Positions 26,429-34,352 of a stretch of 64,000 nt of DNA are shown piece by piece; within the stretch, counting starts at the first letter, position 1; the number at the start of each line of letters is the position of its first letter. The notes under the pieces were generated by a model. It had not been told where the DNA came from, made no database searches, and saw nothing but the letters and a program-made list of their open reading frames with translations. The translations under genes and the position numbers were made by a program. Source of the stretch: Rhodospirillaceae bacterium (GTDB taxonomy: Bacteria > Pseudomonadota > Alphaproteobacteria > DSM-16000 > Inquilinaceae); the NCBI GenBank assembly GCA_020638595.1, contig JACKIG010000013.1, positions 82,193-146,192 on the forward strand, given 5' to 3'.

Positions 26429-26702
26429 CTATCGCCACGTCAGCCGGTTCCCCGTCTCCGGCCCGAAGCAGTGCGCCTTGTCGGCGCAGACGTCGCAGTT
26501 GGGCGAGCGGCAGACCAGCAGGCCGTCCTGTTCGCAGAGCTTGCGGTAGAAGAACTTCTTCCACTTCATGTCGTGGATGTTCTGTGCCGCCAGCGGGCGG
26601 AAATGGCGGTGCAGCAGGCGGTTGAGCTCTTTGCGGTCGAACAGACCCATGTCCTGCCACAGGTGGTTCGACCGGCAGGAGCGGCGGGCGACGATGGCGG
26701 CC
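26429..26702 (-). pseudogene. duplicated 3' fragment of nifQ
   Basis: About 272 bp that match the 3' part of the intact nifQ (27298-27570) at roughly 94% identity by eye. Homology stops abruptly at about 26702. The frame is still open: from an internal ATG at 26650 it encodes 73 residues that keep the metal-binding C-x4-C-x2-C-x5-C cluster (CRSPNCDVCADKAHC). Against the intact copy only about three residues differ although there are about 15 base changes, so most differences are silent. It could be a fragment left by recombination with a related allele, or a short expressed C-terminal piece. Confidence 0.92.
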
Positions 26703-27071
26703 GTATTCGCTGAAGCTGAGAAATGTACCTATCGTTCCACCGGGTTGACGCTCACCATCTCCCAGCATATGGTCTGCCCCAGGGTGAGTGCTGGGCTTTC
26801 CCTCGGAATGCACCGGACAATTCCAGCGTACCGGAATACGGAGCGCAAATGAATTCTTCGTATTTGGCGTTCGCACAATGCGGCGCCCCAGATTAACAAT
26901 ACACCTATATATAGAATTTAAGATTAAGACTACTTGGATTTTGAATTTAGTATCGAGAGCGGATGGCCAGTTCCGGGCGCGGGTTGTGTCATTTGCTCTT
27001 GGATTTATGTCTAGCTTACTCGCTACGGAAGTCTGGACAAGATTCTTGTCCTAGTATGTGCCACCTGGGAA
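26703..27071 (+). other. insert between the two nifQ copies, with a doubtful small ORF
   Basis: This AT-rich stretch lies between the nifQ fragment and intact nifQ. The only plausible frame is 26878-27054 on the plus strand (58 residues, beginning MRRPRLTIHLYIEF with a hydrophobic C-terminal half), followed 18 bp later by a strong hairpin. It has no convincing ribosome-binding site. I do not assign a function. Confidence 0.25.
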
Positions 27072-27100
27072 TGAGCCCCACCGCGATGCGGTGGGGCTCA
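27072..27100 (+). terminator. hairpin terminator in the nifQ insert
   Basis: A perfect 13-bp stem (TGAGCCCCACCGC and its complement) with a 3-nt loop, followed on the plus strand by CTATATTTGG. It is positioned to end a plus-strand transcript from the preceding small ORF, or to act in both directions against read-through from nifQ. The T-tract is imperfect. From here to nifQ (27298) nothing else is visible. Confidence 0.7.
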
Positions 27101-27297
27101 CTATATTTGGTAGTCCCGCAGATAAAGGCCTACTGGTGATTTCTTTCTCACAAATTATAGAGGTCGCTCCCTTCATTTGTTGAGAAAGGCGTGCGCCAAT
27201 TTGACATCAATCGGATAAGAGAGGCCAACACAATTTATTGACTGCCGCGTATCGCGGGAGAGATTGAAGGGACAATTTCGTTTGGCACTTGGTGAAG

Positions 27298-27876
27298 CTA
27301 CCCCCAAGTCAGCCGATCCCCCGTCTCCGGCCCGAAGCAGTGCGCCTTGTCCGCACACACGTCGCAGTTGGGCGACCGGCAGACCAGCAGGCCGTCCTGT
27401 TCGCAGAGCTTGCGGTAGAAGAACTTCTTCCACTTCATGTCGTTGATGTTCTGGGCCGCCAGCGGGCGGAAATGGCGGTGCAGCAGGCGGTTCAGCTCCT
27501 TGCGGTCGAACAGGCCCATGTCCTGCCACAGGTGGTTGGACCGGCAGGATCGGCGGGCGACGATGGCGGCCAGCGCGGTTTCCGCCGGCGCGCCTTCGCT
27601 GCGGTGGTCCAGCAGCAGGGCGCGCAGGTCCGGCTCCTCCGGCGCGTCGGTGGTGGCGTCGTCGGGCGGCAGGTCGGCCAGCATCGGCACGGCGCGGGGG
27701 AAATAGGCGGCGAAGACGGCGACCAGGTCGTCGATGGACAGGCCCAGGGCCGCCGTCAGCGGCGTCGGTGCTTCGCCCAGGCCGATGGCGACGGCGCAGG
27801 CGAAGACATGGCGGTCGAAGGGGTCGCCGGTGCCGGCCTCCATCAGCCGGCCATAGGCGGACGGCTGCCCGGACAT
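27298..27876 (-). CDS. nifQ: NifQ, molybdenum donation to FeMo-cofactor synthesis
   Basis: A 192-residue NifQ, an Fe-S/molybdenum protein that passes Mo to NifEN/NifH during cofactor assembly. The C-terminal metal site C-x4-C-x2-C-x5-C is intact (CRSPNCDVCADKAHC), as is the preceding HLWQDMGLFDRKELNRLLHRHF region. It starts 4 bp after the fdxB stop and is the last gene of the long nifHDKENX operon. A second copy of its 3' third lies at 26429-26702. Confidence 0.94.
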   Translation of the reverse strand: MSGQPSAYGRLMEAGTGDPFDRHVFACAVAIGLGEAPTPLTAALGLSIDDLVAVFAAYFPRAVPMLADLPPDDATTDAPEEPDLRALLLDHRSEGAPAETALAAIVARRSCRSNHLWQDMGLFDRKELNRLLHRHFRPLAAQNINDMKWKKFFYRKLCEQDGLLVCRSPNCDVCADKAHCFGPETGDRLTWG

Positions 27877-27880
27877 CGGA

Positions 27881-28183
27881 TTACAGCGCCGTGGCTTGCG
27901 CGGCGGTGACGTGCGTCATGGCGCCGGAGCCGCAGACGCGCGCGCAGGCGTTGCAGCCGATGCAGGCGCCCTTGTTGGCGATGGTCATGACCATGCGTTC
28001 CGCCTCGTCGTCGTCCGGCTCGATCAGCTCGTCATCCTCGTTGACGCCCATCATCGCCAGCACGTTGCGGTCGCAGACCTTGAAGCAGCGGCCGCAGCCG
28101 ATGCACTTCTCCATGTCGATGGCTTCGATATACAGCGGCTCCCACGGGGTGCCGTCGCGGGTGAAGTTCGTACCGTCAGGCAT
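27881..28183 (-). CDS. fdxB: nif-specific 2[4Fe-4S] ferredoxin (ferredoxin III type)
   Basis: A 100-residue ferredoxin with two cluster motifs, CIGCGRCFKVC and CIGCNACARVC, separated by an acidic insert (DDELIEPDDDEAER). This is the nif-specific ferredoxin III arrangement, in its usual position between the nifX-associated gene and nifQ. It is probably an electron donor in nitrogenase function or cofactor synthesis. The gap to the upstream nif gene (28184-28905) is unusually long because it holds the DUF559 cassette. Confidence 0.93.
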   Translation of the reverse strand: MPDGTNFTRDGTPWEPLYIEAIDMEKCIGCGRCFKVCDRNVLAMMGVNEDDELIEPDDDEAERMVMTIANKGACIGCNACARVCGSGAMTHVTAAQATAL

Positions 28184-28248
28184 TGCGGAGTCCTCCCTAC
28201 GGGTACTGGGTTGCGGATGTGGGTGTCAGGCCGTGGGTGGCGCGGTTG

Positions 28249-28290
28249 CGCGCTGTCCCGGGAGGTCCCCGCCTTCGCGGGGACGACGGG
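28249..28290 (+). repeat. type A palindromic repeat
   Basis: GCGCGCTGTCCCGGGAGGTC followed by CCCGCCTTCGCGGGGACGAC; the same element as at 21614-21727, here a single outward copy whose inverted mate is at 28828-28860. Confidence 0.9.
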
Positions 28291-28340
28291 GGGTGGAGAG
28301 GGTCAGGGTGTGTAGGCGTTCACAGCCGGCACCCCCTTGA

Positions 28341-28380
28341 AGCCCTCCCCCTTGATGGGGGAGGGTTGGGTGGGGGTGAT
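28341..28380 (+). repeat. type B palindromic repeat
   Basis: CCTCCCCCTTGATGGGGGAG, a short stem-loop, followed by GGTTGGGTGGGGGTGAT. Inverted mate at 28749-28789; the same family recurs at 37243 and 37432. Confidence 0.9.
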
Positions 28381-28399
28381 GCTGGGATGGCAGAGGCGG

Positions 28400-28795
28400 A
28401 TGAAACGATATCCTGTCGTCGGTGCCACTGGGCGGGCACGAAGCTTGCGGCGCGGAATGACTGACGCGGAGTCGGTGCTGTGGCGAATGCTCCGCCAGCG
28501 TCAGCTGGAGGGTTGCAGGTTTCGCCGTCAGGTGCCGATCGGCGGCTTCATCGCCGACTTCGTCTGTCACGAGGCGAGGCTGGTCATCGAGGTGGATGGT
28601 GGTCAGCATGACCGGCGGGCGGAACAGGAGATCCGCCGAATGGAGTTCTTGAGGAGCCAGGGTTTCCACGTGTTGCGCTTCTGGAACACCGAGGTGCTGG
28701 CGAACCCGCAGGGCGTGCTTGAGGCCATTGCTGGGGAGGCACGGCGACATCACCCCCACCCCGACCCTCCCCCATCGAGGGGGAGGGAGTCTTGA
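28400..28795 (+). CDS. DUF559 endonuclease-like protein
   Basis: A 131-residue protein of the DUF559 family, distantly related to very-short-patch-repair (Vsr-like, PD-(D/E)xK) nucleases. The family sequence RSLRRGMTDAESVLWRMLRQRQL, FRRQVPIGGFIADFVC and the catalytic-type LVIEVDGGQHD are present. I start at ATG 28400, behind GAGGCGG; an ATG at 28337 would place the type B repeat inside the gene. The last 17 residues (HHPHPDPPPSRGRES) are encoded by the inverted type B repeat, so the repeat supplies the stop region. It runs against the surrounding nif operon. Its substrate is unknown. Confidence 0.88.
   Translation: MKRYPVVGATGRARSLRRGMTDAESVLWRMLRQRQLEGCRFRRQVPIGGFIADFVCHEARLVIEVDGGQHDRRAEQEIRRMEFLRSQGFHVLRFWNTEVLANPQGVLEAIAGEARRHHPHPDPPPSRGRES
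28749..28789 (-). repeat. type B palindromic repeat, inverted copy
   Basis: ATCACCCCCACCCCGACCCT then CCCCCATCGAGGGGGAGGG; inverted mate of 28341-28380, overlapping the 3' end of the DUF559 gene. Confidence 0.9.
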
Positions 28796-28827
28796 CTGTC
28801 GACGGGCCCCAAGCCGGCCAGGGTTCG

Positions 28828-28860
28828 CGTCGTCCCCGCGGAGGCGGGGATCTCCTCGGG
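28828..28860 (-). repeat. type A palindromic repeat, inverted copy
   Basis: CGTCGTCCCCGCGGAGGCGG then GGATCTCCTCGGG; inverted mate of 28249-28290. Confidence 0.9.
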
Positions 28861-28905
28861 CGGTGTGCTGCCTTGCAACCGGCGTTGTCCGGGTGCCCAT
28901 GACGC

Positions 28906-29406
28906 TTACGCCCTCGCGGCCTCGGGGAAGCGGGCGATCATTGCGGCGGCCTCGGCGACCAGGGCGTCGCCTTCGGCGGCCAGGGCGTCCAGGGTGTCAA
29001 AGCCGAAGCGGTGGACGTCGCGCAGGGTCTTGCTGACCACCACCAGGCGGCCGGCCAGGATCACGGCGGGGCCGAAGCCTTCCTTGGAGATGCGCATCAG
29101 CGGCATCGCCTCGACCTCGGTCGTCTGCTGGATCGCCATGGCGACGGCGCTGTAGAAGACGTCCAGCCGCCAGCGCACCTTGGGGTCGGGGTCGTCCATG
29201 ATCGGGATCTTGCGCCGCTGTTCGCGGGTGACGACGAACGGGGCCAGCAGGGCCGAATCCGGCCGCTTTTCCCAGACCCCGAAGGTGTCGTGCGCCCGCA
29301 TCAGCCGCACCAGGGCGCGGATGAACGGGGTGTCGGGCACCGGCGGTGCGGTGGCCGCTTCCTCGGCGGCGGCGGCGTCGCGCTTGGCGGCGGGCGTTGC
29401 CGTCAC
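28906..29406 (-). CDS. NifX-associated nitrogen fixation protein
   Basis: A 166-residue member of the NifX-associated family (DUF269). The core FIRALVRLMRAHDTFGVWEKRPD, RREQ-like RRKIPIMDDPDPKVRWRLDVFYSAVAMAIQ and GFGPAVILAGRLVVVSKTLRDVHRFGF is complete. It begins with GTG (29406) overlapping the nifX stop, and has an Ala-rich N-terminus. The family accompanies nifX in FeMo-cofactor-making operons; its role is not defined. Confidence 0.93.
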   Translation of the reverse strand: MTATPAAKRDAAAAEEAATAPPVPDTPFIRALVRLMRAHDTFGVWEKRPDSALLAPFVVTREQRRKIPIMDDPDPKVRWRLDVFYSAVAMAIQQTTEVEAMPLMRISKEGFGPAVILAGRLVVVSKTLRDVHRFGFDTLDALAAEGDALVAEAAAMIARFPEAARA

Positions 29407-29924
29407 GCCACGTCCTCCTCTTCTTCCTCGTCCAGGAAGGCGAGCCGGCGGCCCTCGTCCATGTTCATGGCCTTGCGCAGCCAGGGCGGCGGGCTGCCGG
29501 CCAGCATGGTCCGCATGCGCTGCAGCACCTGCTCGATCGGCTCCGGCCCCTTCAGCTTCACCGGGTGGATCTTGCGGGCCACCACCTTGGCCGCGGCGGG
29601 GCCGCCGATGGCCAGCAGGAACAGGATGGCGCAGCCGGCCAGCGCGTCGGCGCGCGGGGTGATGCGGTCTTCATCCGGGTCGGCGTGGACGCCGTCCTCG
29701 CCGCTCATCTGGTCGAACGCGATGGCCTCGACGAAGCGGCTGTCCTCGGCCGAGACGTCGTAGACGGCGAAGTGCCGCGCCCCGGCGAAATGGGCGTCGA
29801 CGGTCTTCAGGTCCTGGGTCGCGAACGCGATCTTCATGGTTCCCCCCTTGGCCGCAGCCCCGTCGGATCCCTCCAGAGCGCCGGTGTCAATCAGCCGCAA
29901 GCGGCGCATCGACGATGCCGTCAT
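29403..29924 (-). CDS. nifX: NifX, FeMo-cofactor precursor carrier
   Basis: A 173-residue NifX that holds cofactor intermediates (NifB-co, VK-cluster) between NifB and NifEN. Core: MKIAFATQDLKTVDAHFAGARHFAVYDVS, GCAILFLLAIGGPAAAKVVARKIHPVKL and the C-terminal AMNMDEGRRLAFLDEEEEE. I start at ATG 29924, which has GAGGAGA 8 bp upstream and includes the MRRLRLID lead common in nifX; this overlaps the nifN stop by 38 bp. An ATG at 29837 would give only the core domain. Confidence 0.93.
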   Translation of the reverse strand: MTASSMRRLRLIDTGALEGSDGAAAKGGTMKIAFATQDLKTVDAHFAGARHFAVYDVSAEDSRFVEAIAFDQMSGEDGVHADPDEDRITPRADALAGCAILFLLAIGGPAAAKVVARKIHPVKLKGPEPIEQVLQRMRTMLAGSPPPWLRKAMNMDEGRRLAFLDEEEEEDVA

Positions 29925-31257
29925 GGGCTCTCTCCTCATTGCCGTGGGACGGGCCTTCGTGCCCGTCATGTCCTTCGATCAGGATGTTGCCGACCCGGAA
30001 GATCAGGTCGCGGGTGCCGCGGTAGCCGATGCTGACGCGGTTGGCGACGCCCAGCCGGTCGAACACCGGGAAGCCGACGCGGTAGAGCGGGATGCCGGTG
30101 CGCTGGGCCGCCTGGCGGCCGTGGCTGTGGGCGACGATAAGGTCGCAGCCGTCGGCCGCCTGTTCCAGGTCGTCCAGGTCGCCGATGACGACGGTGTCGG
30201 TGGGCACGCGCTCCAAGGCCGGGCTGGACGTCGTCGATACCGCGGCCTGGATGGTGCAGCCCATGTCGGCCAGAAAGCCGCTCAAGGCCAGCAGCAGGTC
30301 GGGGTCGGCGGCGATGGCGATGTGCTGGCCGGCGAAATAGAAATGCCCGTCCAGCATGGCGTCGATCAGCTGGCTGCGCTGGCGGCGGAAGCGCGCCGGC
30401 ACCGGCCGGCCGCTGATGCCCGACAGCGCCGTCAGGAAGGTGTCGACCGGCTTCAGGCCGGTCAGGCGGTCGAACACCTGGAAGGGGACGCCGGTGCGCC
30501 GTTCCAGCAGCTCGGCCGCGGGGCGCATCTGCTCGCCGATCGCCAGCGTGACGGCGGAGGCGCGCATATGCGGGATGTCGTCGACCGGGGTGCCGCCCAA
30601 GGTCGTGGGCACGTATTCCACCGGCACATGGCCGTCCAGCGAGCCGGAGAGGTCCGGCAGCACGATGGGGTCGAGCCCGAAGGCGGCAACGGTCTCGCGC
30701 AGCTCTTCCACGTCGCCCGGCGTCAGGTGGCTGCCGGGCAGGATGTTGACCTGGATCGGCGACTGGTCGGCGGGGCCGTCCGGCACCAGCGCGGCGATCA
30801 TCGCCTCCACCGCCTTGGCCCAGCCGTCCTGGAGGCCACCGGTGTAGTCGGGGGTGGAGGCGAGCACCAGGTTCATGCCCGCCCATTCCGGATGGCGCTC
30901 GCGCATCATCTTCAGGTCGCCGAAGGCATCCTCGCCGCGTGTCTCGGTCAAGGCGGTGGAGCAGATGCCGATCAGCCGCGGCGCGGCGCGATCGCGGATG
31001 TTGCAGATCGCCTCTTCGACGTTCTCCGCCCCGCCGAGGATGGCGTTCAGCTCCCCCATCGCGGTGGTCTGCAAGGGTATGGCCTCGCGGAAATGGCGGA
31101 CCATCAGCACCAGCGCGAAGGCGGTGCAGCCCTGGCTGCCGTGGAACAGCGGCAGGCAGCGGTCGACGCCGAGGAAGGCCATCGCCCCGCCCAGGGGCGC
31201 GCTGGAGCGCGCCGGGTTGACGGTGACGGCTTTGCCGTTGCCGGAGATGCGGGTCAT
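29887..31257 (-). CDS. nifN: NifN, FeMo-cofactor scaffold subunit
   Basis: A 456-residue NifN, the NifK-like half of the NifEN scaffold on which the FeMo-cofactor is completed. The N-terminus has the cluster-binding region (NPARSSAPLGGAMAFLGVDRCLPLFHGSQGC). It starts at 31257 overlapping the nifE stop (ATGA). The 3' end is followed in overlap by nifX. The length is normal. Assignment by clear family resemblance and position. Confidence 0.95.
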   Translation of the reverse strand: MTRISGNGKAVTVNPARSSAPLGGAMAFLGVDRCLPLFHGSQGCTAFALVLMVRHFREAIPLQTTAMGELNAILGGAENVEEAICNIRDRAAPRLIGICSTALTETRGEDAFGDLKMMRERHPEWAGMNLVLASTPDYTGGLQDGWAKAVEAMIAALVPDGPADQSPIQVNILPGSHLTPGDVEELRETVAAFGLDPIVLPDLSGSLDGHVPVEYVPTTLGGTPVDDIPHMRASAVTLAIGEQMRPAAELLERRTGVPFQVFDRLTGLKPVDTFLTALSGISGRPVPARFRRQRSQLIDAMLDGHFYFAGQHIAIAADPDLLLALSGFLADMGCTIQAAVSTTSSPALERVPTDTVVIGDLDDLEQAADGCDLIVAHSHGRQAAQRTGIPLYRVGFPVFDRLGVANRVSIGYRGTRDLIFRVGNILIEGHDGHEGPSHGNEERAHDGIVDAPLAAD

Positions 31258-32648
31258 GGCGTCTCGTCCTCGACGTCCCACGGGGCGGGGGCGCGCACCT
31301 GGTCCCAGATCGGGTGATAGAGCGCGCTGTCGATCTGGCGGGCCAGGTTGGCCATGCCGACATAGCCGGCATAGGCGTGGTGGCGCTCCTGGTTGACGTC
31401 GACCCAGGGGGTCTTGGTCTTCAGGGCCGTGAACTGGGTGCGGCCGCCGGACAGCAGGATGTCGGCCTCGCCGTTGGTCAGGCGCCGCCACAGCTCCTTC
31501 GCCGGGATCTGGCCGAACATCTCGGCGTCTTCGCCCATCAGGTCGCGGATGCGGTCCTTGTCGTCCTCGGTGGACTTGCGGACCGAGGTGCCGATGACGA
31601 CCATCCCCAGCTCCTGCAAGGCGGAGATCATCGACCACGACTTCACGCCGCCGCTGTAGAGCAGCACGCGCTTGCCGGCCAGGCGCGGCAGGAAGGGGTC
31701 CAGCCGCTCCCAGGCCCTGGCCTCCTCCTCCGCGATCAGGTCCTGCGCCAGGCCGATCAGCGACGGGGGGGCACCCTGCTGCACCAGCAGCGTGGCCATG
31801 CGCATCAGCGCCGCGGAGGTCTCGCCGATGCCGTGGAAGGACCCCTCGAAATAGGGGATGCCGTATTTCTCTTGCAGGCTGCGCGCTAGGGCGACCATGG
31901 CTTGGGAGCACACAACCATGGTCGCCCGCGCGCGATGTGCCATCGCCACCTCGCGGTAGCGGGCATCTCCGCTGATGGAGGCGAGCACGCGAATGCCCAG
32001 CCGCTTCAGCAGCGGCGTGATCTGCCACAGCTCGCCCGAGACGTTGTATTCGCCGATGATCAGGACGTCGCGCGTGGTCCGCCACTCGGGCTCGACCGTG
32101 CCGATGACGTGCTTCATCAGCGCGTCGCCGGCCAGGCGGTTGCCCAGGTTCTTCGAACCGACGAAGCCCGGCGCGTTGACGGGAATGACCGGCGTGCCCA
32201 GCCGTTCGGTCGCCGCGGCGCACACCGCCTCGACATCGTCGCCGATCAGGGCCGGCACGCAGGTGGTGTAGACGAACACCGCCGGCGGCTTCTCGCGCTC
32301 CACGACCGCCTTGATAGCGCGGTAGAGTTTGCGCTCGCCGCCCTGGATGACGTCCATCTCCGTCATGTCGGTGGTGAAGCCGGTGCGGTAGAGCGTCGGT
32401 CCGCTGGACTGGGCGTTGCGGCTGTCCCAGCTGTTGCCCTCGCAGGCCAGCGGCCCGTGCACCAGATGGGCGGCATCGGTGATCGGCTGCAGGGCGATCT
32501 TCGAACCATCGAAGGCACAGCCGCCGGCGGCTGCACCGGGGATCAGCGTGCGCGGGGAACAGCCCTTTGCCCGCTGATGCTCCGGCTTCGCCTGGTTTAT
32601 CGCACAACCGGGCTGCTGGAAGACGGCCGCGCGTGTCTGCCTGCCCAT
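31254..32648 (-). CDS. nifE: NifE, FeMo-cofactor scaffold subunit
   Basis: A 464-residue NifD-like subunit of the NifEN scaffold. Conserved cysteines lie in QQPGCAI, RAKGCSPRTLIPGAAAGGC and HGPLACEGNSWD; GSFHGIGETSAAL and the C-terminal WVDVNQERHHAYAGYVGM are typical. I start at ATG 32648 with GGGGA 8 bp upstream; the longer frame to 32702 has no family resemblance. The gap to nifK is 76 bp without a visible sigma-54 promoter, so nifEN is probably transcribed from the nifH promoter. Confidence 0.95.
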   Translation of the reverse strand: MGRQTRAAVFQQPGCAINQAKPEHQRAKGCSPRTLIPGAAAGGCAFDGSKIALQPITDAAHLVHGPLACEGNSWDSRNAQSSGPTLYRTGFTTDMTEMDVIQGGERKLYRAIKAVVEREKPPAVFVYTTCVPALIGDDVEAVCAAATERLGTPVIPVNAPGFVGSKNLGNRLAGDALMKHVIGTVEPEWRTTRDVLIIGEYNVSGELWQITPLLKRLGIRVLASISGDARYREVAMAHRARATMVVCSQAMVALARSLQEKYGIPYFEGSFHGIGETSAALMRMATLLVQQGAPPSLIGLAQDLIAEEEARAWERLDPFLPRLAGKRVLLYSGGVKSWSMISALQELGMVVIGTSVRKSTEDDKDRIRDLMGEDAEMFGQIPAKELWRRLTNGEADILLSGGRTQFTALKTKTPWVDVNQERHHAYAGYVGMANLARQIDSALYHPIWDQVRAPAPWDVEDETP

Positions 32649-32724
32649 GTGATCTGTCCCCGATCCACTGGTTAGCCGACTAACGGGGTGCCGCCCGCGC
32701 ACGTGGCACGGGCGGCATTGGTGG

Positions 32725-34260
32725 TCAACGCGTCAGGTCGAAGCTGATGTCGGTGACGCCGGCCTCGCCGGTGGCCTCGTCCAGGCGGTCCAGGATCTTG
32801 TCGAGGATCGTCACCAGCACCCGCAGGCCGCCCTCGTAACCCCAGAGCGGGAAGCGGTGGTGGTGATGCCGGTCGAAGATCGGGAAGGCCAGCCGGATCA
32901 GCGGCGTGCCGGTGTCGCGCTCCAGGTACTTGCCATAGCTGCTGCCGATCATGAAATCGACCGGCTCCGTGACCAGCAGTGACCGCAGGTGCCACAGGTC
33001 CTTGCCGGGCCAGACCTGGCAGCCCTGGCCATAGGGGTTCGCCTCCAGCATCTTGCCCATCTGCTTGGCCCAGGGCTTCGTGCCGTTGGTGGCCAGCACG
33101 TGCTTGGGCTCGGCCCCCAGCTCCATCAGGAAGCGGCTGATGCCGGTGCAGAAGTCCGGGTCGCCGAAGACCGCGAAGGTCTTGCCGTGGATGATGCTCA
33201 TGCTGTCGGTCATGGCATCGACCAGGCGGCCGCGCTCCAGCTTCAGGGCGTCCGGGATCGCCTTGCCGGTCAGCTCGGAGATCGCCATGAGGAAGTCGTC
33301 GGTGCCGCCGACGCCCACGGGGTAGTGGAAGGCCGCGGTCTCGTGGCCCTTCTCCTTGGCCAGGGCCAGCGTCTTCTTGGTGCAGTATTCCTGCATCGAC
33401 ACCGTGGCCTTGGCGTTCAGCGCCGCCATGGTCTCTTCGCGGGTGGTGCCGCCGTCATACATGCGGAACTCGCCGTCGCCGGGCGTGTCGTAGACGTCCG
33501 ACTGGTCGGGCACGATGGTGCAGTCGACCCCCATCAGGCCCAGCATGCGCCGCAGCTCGCGGATGTTGCCGACGCAGAAGCCGTCGAAGCCGGGGATGAT
33601 GTTGATGTGGTCGCCGGGCTGGCGCTCCCCCTCCCAGAAATGGCTGAGGATGCCGTTCAGCATGTTGTCGTAGCCGTTGACGTGGCTGCCGTGGAAGGCC
33701 GGCGTGTGCGCGAAGGGCACGTCGAAGTCTGCGGGCACCGATCCCTTGTCCTTGGCTTGGGCGATGAAGGCATGCAGGTCGTCGCCGATGACCTCGGCCA
33801 TGCAGGTGGTCGAGACGGCGAGCATCTTCGGCTGGTAGAGCGCATACGCGTTGGCCAGCCCGTCGATCATGTTGTTGAGGCCGCCGAACACCGCGGCGTC
33901 TTCCGTCATCGACGAGGAGACGGCCGAGCACGGCTCCTTGAAATGGCGCGACAGGTGCGAGCGGTAGTAGGCAACGCAGCCCTGCGAGCCGTGGACGAAC
34001 GACAAGGCACCGTCGAAGCCGGCGGCACAGAACACCGCGCCCAGGGGCTGGCAGGCCTTCGCCGGATTGATGGTGAGCGATTTGCGGGCGAGGTTCTTCT
34101 CGCGGTATTCCCAGGTCCGCGTCCAGTCGTCGGACTCCTTGACGGTCTGGTCGGCGTGCCCGCATTCGAACTGCTGCCGCTTGGCGCGGAGCATCTCCTG
34201 GTATTCCGGCTCTTTGAAGAGATCGACGTGATCCTTCACCTTCTCCGCTGACTGGGGCAT
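32725..34260 (-). CDS. nifK: nitrogenase MoFe protein beta chain NifK
   Basis: A 511-residue beta subunit of dinitrogenase. P-cluster cysteines are seen in KACQPLGAVFCAAGF, HGSQGCVAYYRSHLSRHFKEP and STTCMAEVIGDDLHAFI. SSMTEDAAVFGG and the C-terminal DRHHHHRFPLWGYEGGLRVLVTI are hallmark segments. It starts at 34260 behind GGGAGA, 92 bp after nifD, with a hairpin in the gap. The length is normal and all features look functional. Confidence 0.97.
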   Translation of the reverse strand: MPQSAEKVKDHVDLFKEPEYQEMLRAKRQQFECGHADQTVKESDDWTRTWEYREKNLARKSLTINPAKACQPLGAVFCAAGFDGALSFVHGSQGCVAYYRSHLSRHFKEPCSAVSSSMTEDAAVFGGLNNMIDGLANAYALYQPKMLAVSTTCMAEVIGDDLHAFIAQAKDKGSVPADFDVPFAHTPAFHGSHVNGYDNMLNGILSHFWEGERQPGDHINIIPGFDGFCVGNIRELRRMLGLMGVDCTIVPDQSDVYDTPGDGEFRMYDGGTTREETMAALNAKATVSMQEYCTKKTLALAKEKGHETAAFHYPVGVGGTDDFLMAISELTGKAIPDALKLERGRLVDAMTDSMSIIHGKTFAVFGDPDFCTGISRFLMELGAEPKHVLATNGTKPWAKQMGKMLEANPYGQGCQVWPGKDLWHLRSLLVTEPVDFMIGSSYGKYLERDTGTPLIRLAFPIFDRHHHHRFPLWGYEGGLRVLVTILDKILDRLDEATGEAGVTDISFDLTR

Positions 34261-34326
34261 GGGTCTGGTCTCCCGGCCGCGCCCGAAGGCGCGGCAGCAG
34301 CTCAAGGTCTCGAAAAGTGCGGGGAG

Positions 34327-34346
34327 GGCGGGCGCGGACGCCCGCC
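34327..34346 (-). promoter_or_regulatory. nifD-nifK intergenic hairpin
   Basis: A perfect 8-bp stem (GGCGGGCG/CGCCCGCC) with a 4-nt loop, 6 bp after the nifD stop. It could stabilise the nifHD part of the message or adjust the HD:K ratio; there is no T-tract, so full termination is unlikely. Confidence 0.5.
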
Positions 34347-34352
34347 GCTCGA

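Larger units (their letters stand above)
28249..28862 (+). mobile_element. putative DUF559 cassette bounded by nested inverted repeats
   Basis: From outside in: type A palindrome (28249-28290), type B palindrome (28341-28380), a DUF559 gene (28400-28795), inverted type B (28749-28789), inverted type A (28828-28860). Both repeat families therefore flank the gene symmetrically, and the whole block interrupts the nif operon between the nifX-associated gene and fdxB. No target duplication was identified, so mobility is inference. Confidence 0.5.

Noticed and set aside
29887..32607. 906-codon minus-strand frame apparently fusing an extra domain to NifN
   Set aside because: The first half is an out-of-frame shadow of nifE; nifN starts normally at 31257 overlapping the nifE stop.
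32649..32724. Sigma-54 promoter between nifK and nifE
   Set aside because: A TGGCACG word is present but on the plus strand (wrong direction), and no GC element follows at the right spacing.
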